Shown here: positions 36,001 through 49,000 of the stretch, one piece after another
How the letters are laid out: each line of letters begins with the position of its first letter
Position numbering within the stretch: the first letter of the stretch is position 1
DNA from: an uncultured Clostridia bacterium
GTDB taxonomy: Bacteria; Bacillota; Clostridia; TANB77; CAG-508
DNA length: 64,000 bases
Reading direction: 5' to 3'
NCBI GenBank assembly: GCA_947623945.1
Contig: CANQHU010000003.1
Span: 1 to 64,000 of the forward strand
Notes under the pieces: model-generated
What the model saw: the letters and a program-made list of their open reading frames with translations, nothing else
Database searches by the model: none
What the model was told of the DNA's origin: nothing
Made by a program: the position numbers and the translations under genes

Positions 36001-38810
36001 TACTGCTTCATAGAAATGAAGGCATTTATTTTATTTTTTTAATACGAATTTCTTAATTAAGATTATTCCTGCTGTTACCATTGCTAGTGTACTAACTGAT
36101 AGTAGTATTATTGGCATATAGTTTAAGTTTTCTCCCGTTGGTGGAACTACTGTTACATCTTCTGAGCTATCGTCATCGTATTCTGATTGTGTTGTTTTTG
36201 GTATATGGTTTCCTGGTGTTGTTTCTATTGTTGAGCCTCCTGATTTTTTAATTTTGATAATTTCTGCACTATTTCCTATATTTACATCTTCACTTGCTAA
36301 GTTTGCTAGTAATCTTGATGTAGTTAATGGAATTTCTGCTGCTTTGTTAGCATTTGGTATTGGTTTTAATTTTATTGATAGTTTGTCTTTTACTATTAAG
36401 ACTTGATCTATACTATCTAATAATTCTTGCATTTCTTTTGTATTATCTAATAAGCCTTCTTCGATTAATTTTTGTTTTAGTTCTGAGCCTTGTATTATTT
36501 CTCCAAATTCGCTTACTTCTTCTTCTATGCTAACATTATTGTCTAAGTAGTCTATTACATTTTGTGCTTCTAAAGTTACCATATCTTTCTCGTTTTCTCC
36601 ATGTCCTTTTCCATAACGATAGAATTCTTCGTTTGTATAGTCTAACTCACTTATGTTTTCAACTTTTAAGCCATATTGTATTTTTAATTGTGCTCCTTCT
36701 ATTAATTCACTGTCTATTTCCATTTTTAACTGTGCATTTGTTCCATTTGATTGTGGAAGAAATACTGTATTGTTTACTGGTTGTTTTAGTTGTCCATTTT
36801 CCATTTCTGCATTAATGAAGTTATTTCCACTTGCTAAATTAATTTGTACATTTTTTAAGTCTTTGCTTAATTCTAGTGCTTGTCTTGCTCTTTCTACTAT
36901 TCCAAAGTCTATGCTTCTTAAGTAGTTTTCTTTTCCTTCCTTCTTTTTAACGTAAATGCCATTCATGTCTAAGGTTCCATCTTCTTTAGTTTTATACTCA
37001 TCTCTTGCATTACTTGGACTATTTTCGTATTCTATATTTACTTTGAAGATTGGAGTGCTTGAATCCATTTTCTTAATTAGCTCTTGTTTTTGTCCGTTTT
37101 CTAATTCAATTTCTCCTTCGTAATTCTCTACAACTTGTTTATTTTCATTTGTCATTATTGATGTTTGATTGTCTATTTCTTGTCTTTTCTTATAGTCGTC
37201 TAATGCATCTGATCTTCTTATTTCTGTATTTTTTGCTTTGTCCCACTCTACATTTGGATAATTTTGTTTAAATTCGTTTTTGTACCATTCTTCATTTTGT
37301 CCTTGGCTATTTCCTTTTGCGTTATAAGAATTTTCGTCTACTATTGTTGCTTTATAGTCTTGTACTTTATATTCTTTGTCTCCCCAAGTGTATACTAAAT
37401 CGTATTCTCCTGGGATAAATCCTCCTATTGTAAAGTTTCCGCTTTCGTCCGTTGTTGCTCTACCTTCTACCCAATCATTACCATTCCATACTTTTGCTAT
37501 TTCTCCATTTGCATTTTTCATTGTTACTGCTACATTTTTTATTCCTTTGTCTCCTGAGTTTGCATTATATACTCCATCTCCTTGACGTATTTGTCCTTCC
37601 ATTATTTCGTTTGTATTTTTTCCTTCTACTTTGTCTTCAAATACTGTTCCAGATACCTTTCTTTCTTCTTGTAATACTAATTTCATTCCTGGTGCTTTAT
37701 CTGTATCATTTTCATATGTGTCTATATCTCCTGCTTTTGTATTTTCTGGTTGTGAGTTTTTATCTATTGCTGCATATGTTGCTTTATTTTGGTCTTTGAT
37801 TGAGTAAGATGTTATTTCAAATATATTGTCTAATTTTACTTCTTGTTTATCTCTTCCTAATATATCTATTATGTTTTGTGGATTTACTGTTAGCTGTACA
37901 TAAATATATTTTTCTGATTGACTTGGTATTTCGAAGTTTTGCATTTTTATTCTTGCTTTTTGATATTGATTATTTCCTGATGCTTCTCCGTTTTGTGTTG
38001 TTAATTCGCTTCCTTCTTTTATGCTTCCATCGTCATTTATTTCTGTTCCTGCTTTTAGACTTATATATTTACTATCATAGTAGTCTACTACTTCATTTAC
38101 TACTGCAATTAGGTTCGAAATATTTTTTATACCCATTTTGTAGGTTACTGTTACTGATAATTTGTCATCTCCTTCATAGAATATGTCTGATGCATATAGT
38201 GCTCTTGTATATGACATTTTTCCGTAACTACTTTCTGTTCCGAATTTTACTGCTGGTGACATGTTGTATCCATTATTTTCATCTGCAAATAAGTCTCTAT
38301 TGAATCTGTCTGCATATCTATAAACGTGGTTTTCTTTGTTTATATGAACTTTTACACTTTGTAAGTCTTTTATTACTGATAAGTCTACTTCTTCTCTTGC
38401 TTTTAGTCCTAAGTTGATGTTTTTAAATTCGTCTACATCTCTTTTTCTAACTTCTTCTGGTGTTAATATTTCACTTAAATATCCGCCGTATCCATTTATA
38501 GTGTTTGCTTTTATTCTGTATTGTTCATATACTCCTGTAAACGGTGCTCTTGTTTCTTCGTCTCCACTATATCCATAACCAAATGATGCTTTGTCTCCAT
38601 ATACTAGTTTACTTTCATGGTTTGATGTCTCATATTCTAGAGCATATCTGTTTGATTTTTGGTATGTTATTGTTTCATAGCTATTATTGAATTCTGTTCT
38701 TAGATTGCCTTCTGATGCTTTATTTCCGTTTTCTACATCTCCATTTTCTGGGTTACTGCTTTCTTTATTGATTTTTACTTCTACATTTTCGTATCCCATT
38801 CCATTGTATT
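35966..38810. repeat. Near-identical tract shared by genes C and D (copy 2)
   Basis: Partner of 26626-29470. The encoded C-terminal 900-odd residues are the same as those of protein C. Confidence 0.9.
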
Positions 38811-41800
38811 CAAATTCTATATAAGATTCTGGTATGTCATCAATTAACATATATTTAAATTCATACTTGCCGTTATCTCCTGTTATAGTTGAACCTTTAC
38901 TTGTTGTTTTATTTATTGGGTCATATATTGTTACTAATTCTCCATTGGCTTTTTTAAGTTCGACTGGTATTCCTTTTAATAGTTGGTCTTTTGTTCCTTC
39001 TTGATATAGATTATCTCTGTCATTTCCATCTTCTGTTTTGCTGTCTGGTATGTCTTCCCATGCATATCCAGAAATTTTTATATATTTCTTTCTATTTTTG
39101 AATGTTATACTGTCTGCAAGTTGAAATGCTAGTTCATTTGACTTTGTTGTATATTGTGATTTTTGTCTTTTTACTTCTATTGTTGCTGTCATTCCTTTTC
39201 CTGTTCTGCCTTCAGTTTCCCATGTAATGTAGTCTGGATCAAGTTCATATGTATAATTGTCTCCAACAGAATATTCTATTATTTCATATGTTCCTTTCCA
39301 TATGTTGTAAATTCCTATGTTTCCTTCACTATTTGTTACAAATGATGTTCCTTCTTCTATGTTTGATGTATATGTTGCATCTTCTAGACATATTTCTCCT
39401 TCTACTGTTTCTAATGCTCCTGAACTATCATGTGCTATTAAATATCCCTTTTCTCCTTTTACTTTAAAGGTTATTCCTTCTAATGGTTTTCCACTATCTG
39501 TGTCTATTTTCTTTATTTTTAAGTTTCCTGTTTGTTTTTCATTTACTACTGTTTGGTCTACTTTATCTGTTTTCTTTTGCTTTCTTTGAGCTGTTATATT
39601 ACTTGTAAATTTAGCTTCATAACCATAAATTGGGATTTCAGTTTCTATTATTTCATAATTACCTTCTTTTAAGTCTATAATTTCTATATGTCCTTTGTTA
39701 TCTGTACTAAATGTTGTTCCTCCTTCTATTGTTGGCGAATAAGTCATATTTTTTAACGTTATATTTCCATTTACTGATAATACTGGTCCATTATCATCAT
39801 GAGCAATAACATATCCTTCTGAGCCTTTTAGTTTGAATTTTACTCCTTCAAATTCAACATCTGTGCCATCTGCATCTATTTTATCTATTATTAAGTCTGT
39901 ACCATTCTGTGGATTGCCTGCAAATCCTTCTTTGCTTTCTCCTCGTATAATTTTTACAAATCCACTGTATTCGACATCATATTTATAATATGGTGATTTT
40001 ACTTCTATTAGGTCGTAATATCCTTCTAGAATATCTATTAATTCAATGTATCCTCTAGAATCTGTTACAAATGTTGTTCCTGCACTTTCGTCGTTTGTAA
40101 ATCCAATGTCTTTAAATGTAAAACTTTCTGTTACTCTATCTACTGATCCATTATCGTCACATGCTATTACATATCCTTGTGTTCTTTCTTTTATTTTAAA
40201 TTCAATTTCTGGTAATGGTTCGTTGTTAGGTCTTCCTATTTTTTTAATTGTTAAGTTTCCTACTCTTGGTGGATTTTTAAACTCTACATATACCGTTGTT
40301 TCTGAATTTGGAACTTCTACTTCCATTGAAATTTTAGGATCATACCTATAGTATGGCGAATCAACTTCTATTAATAGATATTCTCCTGATAATATGTGAT
40401 CTATTACTAAGTTTCCGTTTTGAATCTGTTGTGAATTTACTTGCTGAACCTATATTAGGTGTAAATCCTGTTTCTATAAAATCTGCACTTCCAGTAGCTT
40501 GTATTATTCCGCGCTTATTGGTATCTCGTCCTTGAACATATCCCTTGGCTCCTTTTAAAACAAAGGTTACTCCTGCTAATCTTTCGCCTGTATCTTCTCC
40601 TCTTTTTGCAAGTACGATTCTTCCTAAATTTAATGTATTTTCTAAGTTTCTTTCAACATATTCTCCTGAATTAATTGCTACATTAAAAGTACTTAGTACT
40701 GTATATCCATAGTGTTTATTTTCTATTTCTTCTAATTGATAATTACCTGGAACCATGTGTTCAAGAAATATTTGTCCATTAGAGTCTGTTACTAGTTCTT
40801 CATTATAACCATTTGGTCCTGTTATTCTAAATTTAACTTCTGGTAATTTAACATCTGGTCTATTTTTTCTGATTTTGGTTATTAATGCTGATCCTTCAAA
40901 ATAATTCCATTCAACAGAATCTCTTTTTTCAGCAAGCTCTGGCATTCCTCTTTTTTCCCAATTTACCGTTGGTGTAATAACTGGTTGTCCATATGCCCTA
41001 TCCTCTTGTCCGCTACCAGCACCACAAGTATAGTAAGGACATCCATAGAAATCTTCAACTCTGGTTCGCGTATATGTTATACTTCCGCTTACTCGTACCG
41101 TTTTTACCACTTCATTTTTGTTAACCTTAATATAGAAAGTCTTTTCTCCACTACCACTACTTAAACTTCCATCTATAATATCATAATATATTGATGTATT
41201 ATTATAATTTAGCACTGTACAATTAAGTCTTACACTATCTGTATCGTCACTAACATTGAAGTGAAAAGGTCCTAATATCAAATTATTTCCTGACACACGC
41301 ATAGAAATACATTCATAGTTATTTGCGTTATAAAATCTTAAATCCTTTTCATCAATCCAATAATCACGCTTCCAAGCGTAACCTGGAAACAGCATCCCAG
41401 TAATATGCACTCCATAAGCAGTACCATAAAGGCCGCTCCAATAATGTATTCCATAGCAAGCACCTCCGCTAGCATCTGCACAATATCCAGGATTTCCATA
41501 GTCATCAGTAAATGTTCCTGAATTTGGCTCTCCATAATAGAAATTTCTACTAGTTTCCCACCAATAGGCTTTAGCAATATTTTGTTGTCCAAAAATTACA
41601 ATTGCAAATACTATAGCTAAAAACATATTTTTAGTTAATTTTTTGAAATTAATTTTTCTTTTTTGGTGTAAATATACAAATACTATACTTAATATAGCAA
41701 TTAATCCTATCGTGATTGAAGTATATATAATAACTCCTGTTTTAATTGAAATTAACAATTCTATATTTGCTACATCGTTTTTTGTATTATTATCTGTAAT

Positions 41801-44800
41801 ATTAGCTGAACTAGTAATTTCTTGAATTTGTACTACATTTTTAAAACTTCCCGTACTTTCTGTTGTCATTTTTTTATCTGCTTTTAAAGTTATTTCTACA
41901 CTTTCTCCAGCTTTTATTTTTCTATTTGCTAAACTACTATTTATTACTTCCCCTTTATTATCTTTTGTCCATAAACTTGAATAACTATTTAAGTTAAATC
42001 CTTCTGGCAGTTTGTCTACAATTTTTCCTACTGTTCCTTCTACTTCTCCTACATTGCTTATTATAATTTTATATTCTACTGTTACAGTTGCTCCTTCTAT
42101 TTCGTTTCCTTTAATTTCTATTTTTGGTAAGTTTTGATTGTTAAAATCATATTTTGTTGTTCCATTTTTAGTCTGTACTGTAACTGTTTCAATATAATTA
42201 TCTACTTTAAAATCACATACTTTATTTTTTATTAATCCTATATCAATATTTGTAATTTCTTTTTGCAAATCAATAGTATCTGTTGTTCCTACCAATGTTT
42301 TATTTCCATCTAAAGTAACATTTTTATTAACAACATCTGAATTTACATTTTCACTTATGTTTGATTTTTTATATTCTGTTAATTTATAAGTGTTAGTATC
42401 ATATTGGAATAATACAACATATTTTCCTTTTGGAATATTTTTAAATTCGTATTTTCCATTTGCATTTGTTTGTGTTATTTCTTTTACTTTAGTTGTATCT
42501 TTCATATCTACTAACATCGTAGTAATTCCGCTAATTAACTTTTCTCCTGATGTTCTTTCACCATCTTCATTTTCATCAAGCCAAGCTCGTCCTGATAAAC
42601 TGTATTTTTCTTCTGTTTCTGGTTTATCTGGAGTATCTGGTTTGTCTGGAGTATCTGGTTTACTAGGATCACTTGGGTTGTTTGGATTATTTGGGTTATC
42701 CTGGTCGTCTGGATCTATTTGTTCATCAAAATTTTCAGATTCGTCTTGTTTATCTTCATCATCTGGATCGTCTATATCTTTATATCCTGGCTCTGGTTCT
42801 GGCTTTTCATAATCTGGCTCTGGTTCTTCTGGATCTTCTATTTGTTGCACAATGTCTCTTGGAAGTATAGTATGTGATACAATATTACTTGTCTTTGTTT
42901 TTTCTTCTGATTCTAATATTGCACTATTTTCTATTTTTGTTTCTTCTTCCAAATAACCTGCTTTAGTTTTTACCAATATTTTTACACATTCATCACTTGG
43001 TATATTTAATGCTAAATCTACGTTAGGAAATTTTTCATTGTCTTCATTTGCTATTTCACTAGAAATATTTTTTACAATTCCCTCTTGCTTTTTTAGTCCT
43101 GTTACTACATTATTTTCTGTTTCTACTTCCCAATTATTGTATATAATTTCTTGTGGTTTTACTTCTTCTGGTAAAAAGTCTTTAATATTTAAAGCTATAT
43201 ATTGTATATCACTTAAGCTGACATTTGGTTTTCCTTCATTTTTTATTTCTATTTCATAGTTAATTTCTTCTCCTGCTTTTACTTCTTCTCCTTCATTAGG
43301 AGATGACATTGAAATATTAATACTTTGATTGTTAAAATTAAATCTGTTTTCATTAGATAAATAAGTTTTGTCATTAATTGTAGTTTCTGCATAGGCTGTA
43401 ATTGTACTTTCGTTTTCATCAGTACGTAATCCACCAGCAAACACATACTGACTGTTACCATGTAATTTTGCAGTAACACAGCCGTCTTCTGCAGTTTGTA
43501 TTTCTAATTCATTATTTGGTTCTTCTTCTCTTGATAACAAATCAGATGTATATACAATTTTATAATTAACTTCTCCTGTACTTTCCGCAATTATATATTC
43601 GTCTAGTGGTTGGTTTGTATATGAAACTTGATATACTTGGAATCCTTTTGGAAAATGTATTTTTGTTTCAACTTCTGAATCATCACTTGAATGAACACTT
43701 AAGAAGTATGTAAAAGGTCCATAATCAATAAATGTTCCCATAAACAATTTTACTTCTGCTTTATTTATAGTATTGTTAATTTCATAAGTTTTAGCTAAAC
43801 CTTCTCCTATATATGTGTTTATAGTTGTTGTAATTTGTTTTGTTTCTACTTCTTCTGCTAAATCATCCACCTTTACTTCATAAAATTTGGTTATGGTTTC
43901 TCCTTGTTTTATTGTTCCTATATCTATTGTTTCTTTTCTAAGTTCAGGGCTAAAATTATATTTATATTCTCCACGAAAATTGTAGTAATCTGCTTGCAAT
44001 TCACCATATGTTACACCTTCTGGAATTGTTGCTTCTACTCTTACATTTTGCATATCTTCTTGGCTTACGTTTGTTATTTTTATATTGTATTTAATATATT
44101 CACCTTCATATACAACATCATTGTTTTCTAATACTGTTGATGCTTTTGTTGGTGTTATTTCTAATAATAATCCATCACTATTTTCTGCTAATAATTGTTT
44201 TGCTACATCATATACTGTGCTTTCTTCTTTTTTGTTTTCTTCTTTATAATTTTCTAATTTTAATTCTTTTTCTTCATTTTTTATTTCATATGTGTTATCT
44301 ATTGTATATTGATTTGCATAAGTTATGTTTAATTTTTCATTTTTTGTTGTTTCAAAATCTTTATTTAAAATTATAGTTGCAGGTATTTTTATATTTGTTA
44401 CTAAGTCTAATGTATTTTCATTATATTGTGTTTCTGTTCCTGATAATTTTGCAATTATTGCTTTTTTTCCATTTTCATTTGTTTCTACATATGGTTCTTC
44501 TAGTTTTAATTCGTTTCCATATAATATATGACTTTCTCCTAAAATGATTTTTTCTACTTGGTCTGGAAGTTCTATTTTTATATATGGATTTTTAAACATA
44601 TTATTTTGTATTGTATTTGATTTTAGATTAATATCAAATTCTACTTCATTTTGGCTTTTATTACTCCAATTTAAATTTTCTACATTTAGAGTAATGTCTG
44701 TTGTTGCTTCTTTTATTTCGTTTTTAAATTCATATGCTTCTTCTTTTCCATTGATCTTTATATTTGTGTTTATTGTGTCTTCTACATTTTTTGCGTTTTC

Positions 44801-45739
44801 TTTTATTTCTTTTGTGTGTCTTATATTTATTATTCCTTCATTTTTTATTTCACTTGTTTTTATATTTATTTTTTCTGGTTCGTTTTCATATACAATTTCA
44901 TAGATTCCATTTTCGTCAAATTTTGTTTCTTTATTTATTGTTTCTATTATATTTCCTTCTTCATCTATGAATTCTATTTTTCCTTCTTCTCCTAATACTT
45001 CATCAATTACTGATTTTTGTATTTTACTGCTTTTATATACTATTTTTGCTTCTTGATTCATAAAGTTTTCTGCTTCTTCTAATTCTAAGGTGTTTTGTGC
45101 TTCTTTTTTGCTTATCATTATTTGTTCAATTTCATCATATTTGGTTGTATAATTGGTTCCATTTATTATATTAGATTTTATATATCCATTATAGATTTCT
45201 TGGGATTCATGTTTTATTGTTGTTAGTTCTCCTATATTTTCGGTTACTGTGTTTTTTATTTCTTCTTCTTTGCTTATTGTTGATTTTACTGTGATTTTTG
45301 CATCTAACTCTCTTTGTTTATTCTCGTCTGTATAGGTATCATAATAACATATTACAATATATTCATTACCCAAAGATTGAATTTTTAGTTTTCCTGTAGT
45401 TTTATCATATTCACATTGTCTTTCTACGTCACTTTTTGTGATCACTTTTACCTCTTTTGGGTATTTTCCTTCTATTTGATTAAATGCTACTTCTATTTGT
45501 CTTTCATTTTCTTCTTCAGATTTTACTTGAGTTTCTATGCCATATTGCACTAGTGTTCCATTATCTTCTTCTGTTAGATAATAGTTTATGTATTTTTGCA
45601 ATTCTGGCTTTATGCTTATTTCTATATCACCAATTCCAAAACTCGTTCTTTTTAACAGTTTTGATGATAATATTATGCTAAAAGTAGCTATTAATATTAA
45701 AATTACAGATGCTATTTTTAATCCCTTTTTGTTTTTCAT
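36031..45739 (-). CDS. Giant surface protein D, 3235 residues, one +1 CGG shift
   Basis: Mosaic paralog: the N-terminal roughly 580 residues match protein A almost exactly and the C-terminal roughly 920 match protein C. Order: signal anchor, DUF11-like region, linker (EPEPDYEKPEPEPGYKD then PDTPDKPDTPDKP), SdrD-B (RAWLDENEDGERT), membrane segment (VIIYTSITIGLIAILSIVFVYL), HQKRK, hydrophobic segment ending QQNIAKA, CnaB-like repeats, SdrD-B (GYAWEDIPDSKTEDGNDRD), VPPTGEN, membrane helix, KKFVLKK. The single shift site follows residue 1774; the restored frame reads TTDSK-GNLVIDHILSG, matching TTDQN-GNLVIDHILSG of protein A. Start ATG 45739 has GGAGG eight bases upstream. Its first 1774 residues are open without any shift, which makes it the best reference for placing the sites in A and C. 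Confidence 0.9.
40414..40417 (-). other. +1 shift site in gene D: AAA C GGA
   Basis: In-frame CGG. Gene A has GAT CAA AAT GGA AAC here; gene D has GATT CAAAAC GGAAAC, one T more. Reading D as GAT TCA AAA (C) GGA AAC restores the frame with the conserved glycine. Confidence 0.88.
43991..45739. repeat. Near-identical tract shared by genes A and D (copy 2)
   Basis: Partner of 14650-16398. Confidence 0.85.
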
Positions 45740-45774
45740 TGCGCAAACCTCCAAATATAAATTATATATAATTT

Positions 45775-45803
45775 ACTATATATTTTTTTATTCTTATTGT
45801 AAA
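45775..45803 (-). promoter_or_regulatory. Promoter of gene D
   Basis: TTTACA (45803-45798), 17-base spacer, TATAGT (45780-45775). Confidence 0.75.
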
Positions 45804-45892
45804 TAGTAATTTTTTTTCGATTTTTTGGTGCTTTTGGTATGTATTTAGGGAAGTTTAAATTTTGCTTTTTGATTTTCTTTTTTATATTTTTT

Positions 45893-45909
45893 TTTACAAT
45901 TTTGTAACA
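45893..45909 (-). promoter_or_regulatory. WalR-like direct repeat upstream of gene D
   Basis: TGTTAC-AAAAT-TGTAAA, identical to the boxes of A and C, about 90 bases above the -35 box. Confidence 0.5.
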
Positions 45910-45980
45910 TTTGTCATAATTTTTTTTTAGTTTTTTTATTTTATCCTTTAATCCCATGTTTGCGTATGTTTTAAGCGAAA

Positions 45981-46020
45981 AAAAACTACTAAAGGTTTTT
46001 AGTTTCCTTTAGTAGTTTTT
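45981..46020 (-). terminator. Terminator of the F-E operon
   Basis: AAAAACTACTAAAGG and CCTTTAGTAGTTTTT, a 15-base-pair stem with a U-rich 3' side, five bases after the stop codon of gene E. Confidence 0.88.
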
Positions 46021-46024
46021 TATT

Positions 46025-49000
46025 TTATGCATTATTGTTTTTGTCTAATGCTTTTTTCTTGATGATTACAATTCCAAGGCTTAATATGATTAGTGCTGAT
46101 ATTCCTAATGTTATTGGCATTACATAGTTTTGATTTTCACCTGTACTTGGAGTTACTATTGTTGTTTCTGCCATGCTGTCATCTGCTTCATGACTGTCTA
46201 GTCCTGGTACATAGTTTCCTGGTATGCTTGTTCTTATATTAGAACCTCCTGTTTTGCTTAGTTTTACTATTTCTGTTTCGTTGTTTAATGAAATTTCGTC
46301 TGTTGCTGATAGTAATTTTGAAACATTTAATTGTACTTCTTTTGATTGTGCTGGTTCTAATGGTGTTGCTAATGCTTCTGTATAAAGAATTTTCTTTGCT
46401 TTTATTGTTGATTCTTGATTGTTGTATACTGTTTGTGCTACTAATTCTTTTATTTGGTCTAGTGTTTTTATTTGCCATTCTGGATTTGCTTGTTCATCAA
46501 ATGACCAATCATTATCTAGGTAATCAATTATTCCTGATGGTGTTACAGTAATTTTTGGTCCTCTTTGTGCTTCTCTTACTTGACTTCCATATTTGTAATA
46601 GCTTTCAGATACATAGTCAATTTCTCCTTGATTTATTGCTGTAATAGAATATCCTACTTCTAGTTTTGATCCTTGTAACATTTCGTTGTCTAGTTCTAGT
46701 CTGATATATCCGTTTTTTGGGTTGTTTTTTGCATCTGGTTTCATGTATGTTACATTGTTAGTGTTTCCTGATAATGTTCCGTCTTTGTTTACAGTTAAGT
46801 CACTTACTACTTGACCATTTGCTAATGTAAGTTTTAGTGTTTTTATACGTTTTTCTAATGCTATACTTTGTCTTGCTCTTTCTACAATACCAAAGTCTAC
46901 GTTGTTTACTCTATATTTTAGTTCGTCACCATATGATGATGTTGTAATATATTCAGCTATGTTTTTTACATTTTCTATTGTTATTCCCATTGTTGGTGTT
47001 GTAGAATTCATTTTGTTTATTGTGAAAGAACTATTTGTGTTTTTGTTTATTTCTTTCATTTCTTCGTCTATTTGTTGTCTTTCTTTGTAGTTATCTATTG
47101 CATCACTCAATCTTGTGTCTACATCTTCTTTATACCAGCTTTTATTTTTTTGTCTTTCTGGATTTAAATATACTGTTCCTTTATAGTTTTGTACAGTGTA
47201 TGTGTTATCTCCCCATGTGTATGTTAATGTGTAGTTTCCTGGAATGTAATTTGTTATTAGGAAGTCTCCGTCTTCGTTTGTTTTTGCTGTGTATGTTTTT
47301 CCGCTTCCAGAGGTTTCTGTTAAGGTAACATCTACTTCTTTTATTCCTTTTTCTCCGTCTTCGTATTTTCCGCTACCTTCTCTTATTTTTCCAGTCATTA
47401 GTTCTTCTGGGGTTTCGTCTAAGAATACTTTTCCTGACATTTCTCTTGCATTTGCTACTTCTAGTTTTAGTGCTGGTGCTACATCTGTATCGTCTTCGTA
47501 TGTTGCTTTGTTTCCTGGTACAGCATTTGCTGGTGCAGAGTTTTTATCAACTCCTGCATAGATTTTTCCATCTTTATATATTGAGTAAGAGTTTATTTCT
47601 ACTACATTGTCTAATAGTTTTATTGTATCGTCTGATGTTGCTTCATCTTCTAGGATTTCTGCAATTGCTTCTCTGCTTAATGCAAATTGTACATATAGTT
47701 TTCCATTCATTTGCAAAGGTTCTACAGTTGTGTTGTTGTTAATAATCATTTTTTTGTATTTGCTGTTTTGGAAATTCTCGTCTTCATGATAGTCTATAGG
47801 GTTTGCTATATTTCCTTTTTCGTCTAGGCTAGTTCCTACATTTACAACACTATATCTGCTATCAAAGTAATCTACAATGCTATTTACTTTTGCAGTTAGG
47901 TTTTCTGATTTATTTGTTATTGCTATTCTATATGTAATGTATGCTTTTAGCTCTTTACTTTTGTCTTGTTGGTTAATATAGTCATAATCAGATTTGTAGA
48001 TTGCTGCTGTATATGGTTTTGTTGGTAATCCAAATCTAACTCCTACATTAAAGCCATCTTCATATTCTCCTTGGTTTACTATTCTTTGTGCATATTCATA
48101 TGTATGCTCATATCCATTTATTGTTAGTCTTACATTTTTTATGTCTTTTGCTATTCCAAGATCTGGTTTTTCTCTTTCATATAAGCCTAAGTTAATGTGT
48201 TTTATTTCTTCTTGTCCATATGTGAAGTGGTCTCTTATAATGTAGTTTGTTACATCTGTATCTGCTGTAATAACATATTGTCCATTATTTATTAATGTTG
48301 CTTCTCTTTTTGTTTCGTCTATATTATATGTTAGTGCATGTTTTTCGTTTCCATTTGCGTCTCTTGTAATTCCTTCGTTTCTTGTTTTTCCTTCTATTTT
48401 TGAGAAGTTGTTATTAAATTGCGTTCTTCCTTGTTCTGATTCTGATGCTTTTGAACCATTGTTTTTGTCTAGGTGTGGTACAACGTTTGTGTATGTTAGT
48501 CCATCATATTCGAATTCAATGTAGTAATCTTGTAGTTTTTCAATTAATACGTCTTCGAATAAGTATTCTCCATGTCCGTCATGTCCTCTTTCGTCTTTGT
48601 ATCTTCCTGAATTAGGTAATTGTGCTGTTTTTGTTTCTTTTACTGTTTCTCCTGTTGTTCTGTCTTTTAGTCTTACTACTATTCCATCAAATAGTATGTC
48701 TCTGGTTTCGTCTGCTTCTGCAAATAGGCTGTTTCTATCGTTACCATCTGTTGTTTTGCTGTCTGGTACATCTTTCCATACAAATCCTGATAGTTTTACA
48801 TAGATTTGCTTGTTTCCTATTACTATAACGCTTGCCTGTTCTCCTGCTTCTACTTCTTTTGGTGTTCCTTCTGTTTTTACTTCGTATCCGTAGTTTGGAT
48901 TTTCTGTTTCATATGCCATATATGTTCCTACTAGGATGTCTTTTAGTAATATTTCACCATTTTCATCTGTTTCCCATGTTGATGCATTTTCTCTTCCATT

